A stretch of 64,000 bases of DNA, from assembly GCA_004352715.1 (NCBI GenBank), contig SCFE01000106.1, positions 788,334-852,333 of the forward strand, written 5' to 3'. A program made the position numbers and the translations under genes. Origin of the DNA: Hofstenia miamia (Eukaryota > Xenacoelomorpha > Acoela). Positions 50,251 through 61,042 of the stretch are shown piece by piece; the stretch's first letter is position 1; the number at the start of each line of letters is the position of its first letter. Below the pieces are notes generated by a model, which saw only the letters and a list, made by a program, of their open reading frames with translations, had not been told where the DNA came from and searched no databases.

Positions 50251-53200
50251 TTAACTATTTCGTGGGTTACGAGCGCTTATAATTTCTAGTAGAAATAGGA
50301 TTATAAATGATGACAAAATTTGTTCCAATTTTCGTTCAATTATTATATTAACAAGATCATGTTAAACGAACATCGTTTGCAATGCTTTGAATGGAAATTT
50401 GCGTAAAAGCATTTACTTAACCCAAATAGAATACAAGTATACACAGAGGCTTATTGTAGTAATCAAATATGATCATGTCATGGTTTCCAGAATTCTGTCA
50501 TTTTTTGATAGTTTACAAATTTATTACAGAATTTAGTCTTGCAAAGAGTTCTAACATTGCAAAGCACATCTAATAAAGGAATGTTTATTTTTATTCTCTC
50601 ATTTCAACCTAAAATATAGTAGGTCTGATTTCTTTATTTTCTGAGAACAAATGCCTTTATAATGTGCTTTAATATAATAATGTTCAGCAGAAGGAAATCA
50701 CGACCTGTTAAATAAAAGCTATACGAAATTAATCAATACTTACTTCTTCCTAAATTTTTTGAAATTTGTTATTCCCAAGAAGTCGCAACCTCACTACCAT
50801 TTTCAAGTAAAAATCGCTATTTTTGCTGACGTCATCCCAATAATATGAATTTTGTACCAGAAATGAAAATTTCACATCATGTTCTAGCTATATACTCAAT
50901 AGTAAGTTGTTTGCATCATTAGTTCGGAAAAGAATAACGGTGGGTATTTTTTCTCAGCCTCTGAATAGGTGGTGCGAGAAGCCCCCTCCCGGAATAGGAT
51001 TAATAGAGAACACTTTTGCTAATGACAGAAATACGTGAAATATGAACTATTTTTTATATTCTTACCATACAAATGTTCGGATATTCAATCAATCTGTACC
51101 TAATGGAACAACAATTAGGCATTTATTCTTCTGCTTTGCTAAGGGCCGCTTCGCAGGGCAGGATATTGGTGCTACGAATGCCTAACTTTTTGACAGGAAT
51201 TATCACAGATTTTAAGAAACAATATCCTTTCACAATGGCGATGCTGGAGCTAAAACATTTAGTTTCTAAAAAACATTTTCAATAAGCTTTTTTATTTTTA
51301 TAAAGTGCGTTTTTTGTCGTTTCATCAACCACACATTTAATACAAGAGGCATATTGGCATCAATTATATAAAAAGTGAATATATTTATAACTTATTTATT
51401 GTATTTTATCTCGATTAGATTCTAGAGATTCCTTAAATTTTTTATAGATCTAAAGTTTGTAGACAAATTACTAATTGCGTTTTCGATTGCTCTTTATAAG
51501 AAAACAATAAAAGTACAGCCACAAAACAGACGTACATTTGAACCTAAGTGTTCATTTAGTTGCTCAAAAGCCGCCTAAAGTTGAAAAATTTACAAAAACC
51601 ATTTTTCTACCTTGAAAAATTTACAACATTCGGATTGACCCACATCAACATTACAGACACATATATAACGAAACGAGGTGAATTCGAAATATTTATTCAT
51701 TTCCAATAATAGACAAAGCCTCGGTTGGCAAAATTTCATACGCTTCTTTTAATGATAGGGACAAAGTCCATTAAATATATACATCTATATACATCTATAC
51801 TTAGTGTCAATAATAGTCGAAATCAAGGTTTAAAGATATGTTCCGATTTTGCAAACAATAAACCCACGAATAGAAAGAGCATAAACCATTGAGTCTGAAA
51901 CAAATATTTGGAACGGAGAACTTCGATCATTTGGAACCTTCGAATATATTTTAAAACATTAGCAATATTTTAGAAAACATTAGCAAAAATTTCGAGCCTT
52001 AGTGTGGATAAATCTACACATTTAGGATAAACCTTGTTGTTAAGTGACTAAATTCAAGCTCAAGCAAACTCATTATTTCCTTAATAAAGATGAACGTTTA
52101 TTTACTTGCTAACTGAAGCTTTCAAAGCGTCCGAGATTCACAAAAGCACTTACCTTCCGATAATTCAAAAATAGAATGGGCTGCTTATGTGATTAAATTC
52201 TACTTTTACTTAGAATGAAACAGAAATATGAGCCTGTAACTAAAATTCAAAAACCCAAAATGTACATATTTTTTTTATATTTACTACTTAGTTTACGAGT
52301 TCAGCTACACAATCTGTAGCTTGTTGACATTTGTTAAGCGTTTGCTAAATTTTTCAAACATTTATAAAGTGTTGTATAGATTTTGTTACGAACCTGACAT
52401 ATGTTAAAGTTTGTCCAAAGGGGCAGTTGTATATGATATTTGAATATCGAAAACCATTAGTTGATTGTAATATCATGTCTGTTAAATAATGCTGTAGTGT
52501 ATTGTTAAATTATGTCAAATTCATTTATTTTAGAAAATGTGAAATTCAATAACCATAAAGGAAATGGACCTGTTTTGCTTAAAATGACTTTGAGCTATAC
52601 TCAAAACCTATAAAAATGAATATGCAAACTTGATAAACAGACAAAACGCAATAATTAACATGTCTGTTGTTTTATTTTATATAGGTAGTCAAGGAATATT
52701 TTTAGTAATTTTAATTCATAAATTATTGACCATATTGTGTTCCATAAATTATCAATCAAATTTACATTATAGACTACTAAAATATTTAGTAGTCTATGTT
52801 TACATTAATACATATATTACTTTAACAATGACGCGAAAAACTAAATAAAGTTTGATTAATGAAATGATTGAATTCGTATATTTAATTTTTGGTTAAATTT
52901 TTAAGAATTCATATTATAATGTCAAAATTTTTGTTTAAAAGCTCTCCAAAAATCTAATGAGCACCTCCTAACTACGCTATGTACATTTTTTGTCGCATTG
53001 TAGGCATAATATCCCGGTAAAGTTTATGCTTATCTAAAGGCTTTTACTAAAATTGAACGTTAGAAACAAAATCAATAATTTGTTTTAAATATAGACACAT
53101 TATTTAATACATAAATACAAATGTGTGCATTTTGCACGTTGACCTATGTATATATTAATGTTGATAATAATTTTGGGTGCATATCACTGCTGCTGGTTGT

Positions 53201-53768
53201 GATGTAAATATTAATATGCTCAAGTAAGCAAAACATTTTAATGTTCCAACCTGAGTTGTTATTGTTCACTCCAGGTAATTATTTTTTGAAGTTTAGCATG
53301 CTTTTACAAATTTTCTATTTAAAAAGCAAAGTGATATTTTGTTGGACCCAACGTTTTGGATGCATTAACGATATCAATGGTCAAACTAAGTTTTCCGCAG
53401 AAAATTTCATTCATAATACCCGAGGATTTTACATTAAGTTTAAGTAATTACATATATGATATATGCATAAATAGAATTTGAGAGTAACTACTTACAACGT
53501 CTGTTTAATTAGGTACTTGCATTTTTTATAAACTCGTTACAAAATTTCCTATTTTTGTTTGTCTAACTTGCAATTTCATAAAGGAAAATTTATGCCACTC
53601 AACTACTTTTTAATGGGCTTTAACACTATTTCCCAAATAGCCTTCTCTAAAATAAAATGGCTGCTAAAATGAGTTAAAACAATTAAATTTGTGTATTTCA
53701 ATTGCATAAATATCATTGTTATTAGAAAACCAGTAGTAGGATTGCACAATTATTAATTCTGTGTAAAG
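50251..53768. other. AT-rich non-coding region
   Basis: No gene recognised. Contains a strong hairpin at 52769-52797 (separate entry) and a weak candidate for a final TRAPPC9 exon near 53230-53300, where QPELLLFTPGNYFLKFSM is encoded. Confidence 0.4.
52769..52797. other. 13-bp perfect stem hairpin
   Basis: ATAGACTACTAAA and TTTAGTAGTCTAT are exact inverted repeats separated by ATA. Too short to assign to an element. Confidence 0.8.
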
Positions 53769-54119
53769 TTATTCCTCGGTGGGACACTGTTGAACAACCC
53801 TGCGATTGGGAAGAGGGAGTGCGAGCACGTGTTTGAGGGTTCCTTGTCGGATGATAGCAGAAGCGAGACCCGCGAGTTCTTCCTTGTCATCAAGATCACT
53901 GACTACAAACTCTAGAACCTGATTTTTGCATCTACGGATGAACTTTTCGTAGTTAAAATTACTTCTCATTCGATGAAAGGGAGGCTGCTGACGCTTTTTG
54001 CAATTGTATATCAGTATAATCGGAGGTAATTGTTCCAACAAATCCCAACAGGGTAACCAAGTGTTGTAGGAAGACTTTGGAGCAGTTGCATCAATAAATA
54101 TGATAGCAGTGTGGGCATT
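53769..54119 (-). CDS. Terminal exon of a pseudo-GTPase-like gene
   Basis: On the minus strand, after acceptor TTATTTTAG, it encodes 116 residues and a TAA stop. They run NAHTAIIFIDATAPKS, WLPCWDLLEQLPPIILIYNC and FVVSDLDDKEELAGLASAII, then PLPNRRVVQQCPTEE. The pattern of hydrophobic strands matches strands 4-6 of a small GTPase fold, with YNCKK where N-K-x-D would be. It joins in phase 0 to the exon at 61042-60792, 6.7 kb away. Known pseudo-GTPases of this kind include AAGAB (p34) and CENP-M. AAGAB looked somewhat closer ('VVYFDSTQKS...SWLP'), but I cannot decide. Confidence 0.6.
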   Translation of the reverse strand, partial: NAHTAIIFIDATAPKSSYNTWLPCWDLLEQLPPIILIYNCKKRQQPPFHRMRSNFNYEKFIRRCKNQVLEFVVSDLDDKEELAGLASAIIRQGTLKHVLALPLPNRRVVQQCPTEE

Positions 54120-54361
54120 CTAAAATAAGTTGCTTAGAAAGTCTTAAGGTTTTTAGTGATCGATGATTATTTTAATACAGTTGCTAAATAACATATTAAG
54201 AACTCCAAACAAAACAACCCATTGCGCCCTTAAAATCACAAATTGTTTGTTTACATTCTTCAAATTTTTTTCTCCAACCCCATTAGGAAATTTAGGCGTT
54301 CTGGGATTTTGACAAATCCATGGATAAGTATGCTTCCCTGTTATCTTGGAAATTAACATGC

Positions 54362-54387
54362 TATATATATATATATATATATATATT
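54362..54387. repeat. (TA)n microsatellite
   Basis: Uninterrupted TA run in the long intron of the minus-strand gene. Confidence 0.95.
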
Positions 54388-56083
54388 AACCACTTGTTTA
54401 AAAGGCCCTATTTCTTTTGCAAAATTCTAAAAAATTTTTTATGCAATATATAACCAAATGGCACTTGTTATGATCAGAATAAGATGATCATTTCACTTTG
54501 TATTTAACTAGAGTGAAACTCGCCCTTATGCCTAGAACATTCACAGTCCTCTTTACATTCTTTAATAAAATTTATCGATTTTGAAGGAGCATTATATAAA
54601 CACCCACATCCACTTTTGCTAAGGTAATTAATCAGCACCAACACTGAGGTACATATTTAGTAAAGGTTTCTGCCATCAGGCAATACACTTTCTTGCACTT
54701 TTGCGAGCTATCATGTGAAATGTCAAGCAAATGCCCAAATGGGCAACAATGGATGCTGACAATTGTTTTTTTAGAGTAAAATAATTATATCATTCCAGTT
54801 TTAGTTTTTCGACATATTCCCCCTATAGAAGACTCCACTCCTAAAATCTTACAGGTGTAGATGCCTGTGTACAAATGGATAAAATCAAAATCTGTAGAAA
54901 AACTGTCATTATTAATCCACTGCTCGAAACTAAGTACATCCTGAATTATATTTCTGCGGTATTAATTTTATCTAAGTGCAAATAAATCAAATCAACCAAA
55001 ACTAATAGCATTTTAAATGGATTGTATAAAATTTTGTTGGTCACTGACATAGTTTTTAATACCTCCATCTTAATTAATGTTTTATTGTTGGAATATTTTT
55101 TATTAAAGTTTGATCAATAACTACGGCATATTCAATGAACAGATTCCTTTCAAATTGGATTAACAGAAATTTCTCTCGTTCTTCTTTGCTACGAATGATA
55201 CTCGCATCACTGATAGATACACTATAGCTTGTGCCGTTATCTGATAATGAGTACTACAGGTTTCCATCAAAAGAGAAGGTTAGATTGCCATTCATGCCAA
55301 TATAAGTAATGTGATGCTGTCCAAAAATAGTTGGTATCAACAAAACACTAACTTTTTGGTTGAAAAAATAAATGTAGGGAATTTGTGGTATTTATTGTAG
55401 TATATACATAATCACCCAATTTCATGTTAGATTCGTCAATTAGAACTTGATCTTTACTTGCTAAAATTTTTTTGACTTATGCTCCCACAAAAATCTACAA
55501 ATTGACGAAATATTCAATTTAATCAACGAAATAGTTTCATATAAAAGGACGACCATACGTGTGCTTAGATATTTTGTTCAAACATTAATAGATACATAAT
55601 GTTAAGTAAATAATTTGTTATCGCCTTATCAGTTATTAGTTTAAACTACAGATTTCATATAAATTTAACTAAACCGTCAAGACAGGCAAACTTTCACATA
55701 TCAACAGAATATAGAGGTGAAAATATATTCTATATAGACCTATGCGTCAATGAAAAAGTGGATTACCTATTTTTTTCAAATGAAATAAAGTTATTACAAG
55801 CATCATTTCATATTGTAGAAAGTTAAAAATGTAACATGTAAAATTGGAGACAAATGGCTTCAAGTAACTTTTTGTAAGACAAAAATATACACAGATTGTC
55901 AAACAGAGATAAAATATGCTTGTACTAAATTAATGCAAATCATAAGTTTTTCAGGTAACTTCGATTCGTTCACCCACTGCTGAAGTTGGTATTCAGATAT
56001 GTGTTGTTACTCGTTTGGCGTCGAAATTAATTGAAATATTGAGTTTCAATGTGATGCTAACTTTTCTCATCATTATGCTGTAA
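54388..56083. other. Intron of the minus-strand gene, no feature
   Basis: AT-rich; no element recognised. Confidence 0.5.
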
Positions 56084-56085
56084 CT

Positions 56086-56592
56086 AGGGTTGTCTCGAAA
56101 CTAGTTACTAGTAACTACCTATTAACCGCGGTAAACTGGCAAGATACTCTGATGTCCTGCATATTCTGTAATTACGTGTCCAGTTTGTTGATCATGATTT
56201 GATTCAATGAAATAATAAATTGAAAAAAGAAGACGCAATATAATTTTGTTTGATTGCCTACCATTAATTTGGGATCCTGACACGGGATCCCATCACTCAT
56301 TTGAAAGGAGGTTTTAGTAGCAATCCCGGAAACCTGTGGCGGTAAGCTCAAATTACTTACTAGTAACGTTACTAGTTACTGACTAGAAAGCATAGTCAGT
56401 GGCGCGTTTAAGATTTTTAAAACGGGAGCTGACACAGAAAAAAATTGCAAAAAAATCTTTTTTTGAACAAAAATAAGCTTATACAAAATGCAATCGTCTG
56501 TTTTTAGCAGCAAATCGATTGATAACATCTGCCCCCCTTAAACACGCCACTGGGCATAGGTACTAGTAAGTAGTAATCTGCCTACCCAAGCC
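56086..56592. mobile_element. Outer MITE with ACTAGTAA repeats, carrying a nested MITE
   Basis: The left end AGGGTTGTCTCGAAACTAG and the right end (AGGCTTGGGTAGGCAG in reverse) are roughly inverted. ACTAGTTACTAGTAA-type motifs lie inside both ends. An 18-bp perfect palindrome ACTAGTAACGTTACTAGT is at 56359-56376. A second element is inserted at 56397-56552. No target duplication is clear. Confidence 0.45.
56397..56552. mobile_element. hAT-type MITE, 156 bp, nested
   Basis: Terminal inverted repeats are CAGTGGCGCGTTTAAG (left) and CTTAAACACGCCACTG (right), with one mismatch. The flanks AGCATAGT and GGCATAGG agree at 6 of 8 positions, consistent with an aged 8-bp duplication. Non-coding. It lies within the outer ACTAGTAA element, so it inserted later. 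Confidence 0.8.
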
Positions 56593-56744
56593 TTAACCTC
56601 AATATGTTGCCCCAATATGTATGCAACGTTTATAGCAAATTAAATGCTATCTCTCAAGATTAACTGCTTAAAAATTTGTTTCTTCTGGGGTCACTACTCA
56701 TCTTGTTAATAGGATTACCAAAGAAAAACTTTAACAACTAGAAC

Positions 56745-57135
56745 TGGTTCAGAATGCAGTTGCGAGATTTGCTTTTGGAAGTTCAAGAAGATCACATATA
56801 CCTCCCATACTTCAACAACTACATTGGTTCCCTGTGCAACAAATAAAAGACTATAAAAACGCAAAAACTGTGTGGAAAGCTTTACATTGGTTGGCATCAC
56901 TGTAAACAAATATCTCAATTAAGAATTATTGGTTGCGAGTATTATGATATGCTACTAAATCTTCTTCAGGTTGGAAATGAAAATTCTAAGCGGGCTTTGG
57001 CTGTTGTTGGACCTATGCAATAGAAATCCCTTCCAATTTATCCCTAGAACTGAAAATTATTTTCAGCAATTAAGAGGAGCCTGAAGACTTATATGTAGTC
57101 CTTTGTTGGTTTTAGTCATTTTGTAACATTGGATC
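56745..57135 (+). pseudogene. Non-LTR retrotransposon (LINE) reverse-transcriptase 3' end, decayed
   Basis: The plus frame reads LVQNAVARFAFGSSRRSHIP, then PILQQLHWFPVQQIKDYK and VWKALHWLASL, then a stop. This is the conserved C-terminal tail of CR1/L2/Jockey-type reverse transcriptases ('LQxVQNxAAR...HIxPxLxxLHWLPVxxRIxFK'). Further on NSKRALAVVGPMQ and KLFSAIKRSLKTYM match the 'FSVAAPxLWNxLP...FKxxLKTHLF' end, interrupted by several stops. It is heavily 5'-truncated. Confidence 0.82.
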
Positions 57136-57363
57136 CCTTGAGAGACATTTATTACTATTTATTAAGATAACCCATTTTTACCTTGATAATCTAGGTTATA
57201 TTATTCAAAATTCATTAAAAAAATAAATAAATTTTTAATTTATTGATTTGTTTATTGACATAATTTTACGAATTCCAATAGATTTTTGATTTTTAGATTT
57301 CCGACCACATTCTTAGATTAAAAAATTATGATCTGACTAATTGCAATGAATAGTCACGTTTTG

Positions 57364-57631
57364 TTAACCCTAGAACTCTCCTGCTAGTGACAATTGTCAC
57401 TTTGTTAGAGATATGCTTCACAAAATTAAATCAGATGGTCTATGACCTTAAGCTATTTGAACATCATTTTTTTTTGAATTTTTGTTATATTAAATATCTT
57501 ACTCCATAAAATACTATCTGTTTCTTCAATAAAGCTTTTTGCAATAAACATTAGTGATTTTTTTAATAGAGACAATTGTCAATAGCAAGGTAGTTCGTGA
57601 GTGTGTCAGAATAAGGTTATTCTAGGGTTAA
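57364..57631. mobile_element. piggyBac-type MITE with TTAA target duplications
   Basis: TTAA at 57364-57367 and at 57628-57631 flank a 260-bp element with ends CCCTAGAA and TTCTAGGG, the terminal form of piggyBac elements. Inside, GCTAGTGACAATTGTCA near the left and AGACAATTGTCAATAGCA near the right are subterminal inverted repeats. No transposase. Confidence 0.85.
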
Positions 57632-60206
57632 TAAACAATATCAGGAAATTTTATCGACTGAAATTCACAAATAAAAGAAGTGTTTTTTATGCCATGTATT
57701 AAGACAACATGCAAAATTAATTTTCATATACCATCGTGCGACAGAAATATTTCGTAGCAAGAAATATTTCGGGTAATGCTGAAAAATTACCAAAATTTAA
57801 GAAAACCATTATTTTTATTAACAAGATCTTTAGAGAAAATTATGCTATGCACCATTATTTTACTTAACATATATTGAATTATGTAAGCACATTCATTTTG
57901 TTAATTATCAATATTTAATAAATTTTCGCAATTGTTATTAATTTGCGATAAATCTTGCATTTAAGAAACCTATTGAAAATAATTCAATTGGAGCAAATAC
58001 CATAATTATAAGTTGAATAAATCTAATAAAATATTTATTATATGTTTACAAGAAGGTGTATTTGCGATGAATATTTAAATAAAAGATAAAACATCTTTGG
58101 CTGATTACAAAATCAAAAGCGGACTAATTACGCAAAATTTATTCTGATTACGAATTATTCTGCTATATTTCGCTATGTATTCCTACAAAATTATTATTAT
58201 TGCTTCGCTAGCGTAAAATGCTCAGGAGAATGTCTATTCAAAATTATTTTATTTTTCATTTATTAAACCTACTTTCTTGAAAAACCTTGAACAACAATTT
58301 GCATTTATGAGAATGTAAGTTAGGCTAGCATGCATCTTTCACACTTCAATAAGATGTTCTCAAAGAGATAGTGAGAAACAGCTCTTTATCAGAAATGCAA
58401 AAATATAAGTGTTTTACAGAAAGCATATGTAATATAAACATCACTCATTGAGAACATATTAAATGACTAATGTAAATTAAGCAATATATATGTAAAGTAT
58501 ATTTATACATGTAAAAATAATTAATTTTTAAAAAAAGCTAAGCATTTTTAGATCATTAAAATCCTCCCAAGGTGAACAGAAGCTATCCAAAATAAGCAAG
58601 AAGGCTAGTGCATACATCATAGAGCATCGTAAAAAAAGTTTAGAATAATTGTATTTCAAAAATAACTGTATATATTTCTTGAACATGGTTAATTTATCTG
58701 TTAATAAGATTTTGTATATTGCAAAAAATTACTCTTATTTTATAAAACAGGTAGGCCTATTAATCAAGATTACAAAAACAGTTAGTCTTACTGTAGAAAT
58801 TCAAATATATGTATTAAATTTCACAATGCCTTGATTGAGGTTCATCTATCTACTACTACTGGTTATCATTTAGAAAATTACACAACAAAGTTTCACTTGG
58901 ATTGAGGGTGAGTCATTTCCTGGCAATTTCAGCAGAATCATAACTTCGTTCTGAAGGGAAAATCTTGTGGCAAGTGTAATCAGCGTTCTGCTGAATTACG
59001 AGGCATTAATGAATACTTTTGAATTCAATAATTTTGTAAATTTAATCACTGGAGGTAGTTCTTAGATATTTAAAAGAAACCGCTGCTTATTAAAACGATT
59101 AAAAAATGCTGACTGTTTATAAACACTGGTATTAATAGACGACATGGAAATGGAAATGCTTACGAGTGTTAATAAAGATAATAAAAATTTCTGTTAAACA
59201 ATCCAGTTCAAACAAACACACCTCTAATAGTTTTATGACATCAGATTTAAAATCAACTAAACATGTTTTCAATAAACTTAAAGTAATAAACAAATTCTCA
59301 AATCCTGCCAAGCGCCATTGTATTAATCAACAATGAGAAAGTATTTTATTAAACAGAGTATTTGGACGTCAGCTAAGCATGGTTAAACCAATGCCTTAAA
59401 GTGTTATATTTGCAGCATTTAAGCGCCTCTTCATAGAATTTTTTAATCTTAAATTTAAATTTTAAGTTAGACTGTCACATCTGGGAATCAATTAGTTGCT
59501 TGATATTGATGCTGCCATTTTTAATCAATATGCATTAATATAACTTTCGTGGTGTGAAACCTTAAATGCTCTTATGGTAGCAAAAATAATTATAGACTCC
59601 TCTTACACAGACGACATTCGGTGACATTCCCTAAACAGAACAATTCATCGTTGGGAGTGTTGATATTTCAGTTGAGTTTTAAGGAAAACGCTCTACTGAA
59701 TCATTGCTTCGTGATTAAATGACATAAATGACAGGCCGTCAATTATCTTAATAATACAGATGGCATAAAGGACAGCATCCATTATTGAAATAAGTTAAGC
59801 AATTATTGCCAGTCTTAAATACAATGCACAATACAATGAATATAAATTATTCCGAATAATTGGGAGCATTTATAACTGTTAAGACAATTTGTTTCAAACT
59901 TGACAGCTTTTTAGAAAAACTAACTTACTCTCATCTAACGAATTGTTTTCACAAAACGTCTAAGTATGGAATATGAGGTTAATTAATGATCCCGAAAAGT
60001 AAAACTAATATAATTCATATGCGGATAATTTTTATAACTTTACAGGAAGGCTCTTGCAAAATGTCAATTCGAACACAATAATAATAAGGTTTTATAAAAT
60101 ATTAACGTTTGTTTTAATGGTAACTCAAAAATAGAATTCGTTGTAAGAACATAGGCTTTTTGGAATGAAAATGATTTGCAATTTCATTGCATTATTCGAT
60201 AATTTT
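57632..60206. other. AT-rich intron of the minus-strand gene
   Basis: Nothing recognisable apart from high AT content. Confidence 0.5.
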
Positions 60207-60330
60207 AATGGTGATTAATTGTTTTTCAAGAAGAAATAAATCACCATTTGAATCGGTGCTATTTAAAATTTTCAAAATATAATTCAATTGGTTTATGAAC
60301 TATATTCTAATATAGTAAATCAACCAATTG
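60207..60330. other. Pair of hairpins
   Basis: AATGGTGATT near 60207 pairs with AATCACCATT near 60238. At 60285-60330 CAATTGGTTTA pairs with TAAATCAACCAATTG around an inner ACTATATT-CT-AATATAGT stem. Possibly remnants of small palindromic elements. Confidence 0.55.
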
Positions 60331-60791
60331 GTCTATCAGAAAATAATAGTTTGAAAACTTTTCAAAAACAATGAAACGAATTGCAACAAGAAACTTCATA
60401 CATTAATAATATGAGAATTATAAATATTAAAGATGTTCAGACCATAACCATGTAAGATAATTGAAACATTAAGAATAGCTGTAATCAAAATAAGTAAGGA
60501 ATGATTTTCAGTGCTCGGTATAAAAACATATTTTAAATTAAGCCAAGAAAAACTATTACATATGACAATTTTTGAAAAACACACGAAGAGTTTTTTAAAA
60601 CCGGTTTAAAAACATAAACGTGTTTGAATTTGCGCTCACACGAATTTTCATGAGAGGTATTTCTTGGTATTTGAACCCAATAGGTAACTAAGTTGCAATT
60701 TTATTGCTATAGACAGATATATGAATAATTACCTTACAACAAAAGGTAATTCTAAGAATCACAAGCTAATTCAATAAAATTCTTTGCGAAC

Positions 60792-61042
60792 CTTTAGAGC
60801 ACTAGCTGCTAATGAGACATCAATGGGTTCGATGAGATCAATGGTAACTTTTCTACCTTCCCATTCATATTCCTCATCCTCAAATCTTTTGAAGCAAAGA
60901 TCTACAAAATTTCTCTCCTTCAAAACTACACTAGTTTGCCACAGACCATCATACTTTCTCTCATTGTCTTTAAAGGCTGTTGAGCTGTACCCCAAGCGAT
61001 ACATTGCCTGCCGAAATTGAGTGGCACCACAATCAGGCATAC
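60792..61042 (-). CDS. Internal exon of the pseudo-GTPase-like gene
   Basis: After acceptor TCATTTAG it reads (G)MPDCGATQFRQAMYRLG and ends VTIDLIEPIDVSLAASALK before donor GTTCGC. The split first codon x|GT would be Gly if the previous exon ends in G, giving GMPDCGAT at the position of a Walker A GxxxxGK[ST]. The Lys is replaced by Ala. WEGRKVTIDLIEP fits the strand 2-3 hairpin that precedes DxxG in GTPases, here without DxxG. Entry phase and exit phase 0 match the exon at 54119-53769. Earlier exon(s) lie upstream on the minus strand and were not found. Confidence 0.6.

Noticed and set aside
51073-51285. 70-codon plus frame
   Set aside because: No recognisable domain, no splice context and no homology that I could see; probably chance.
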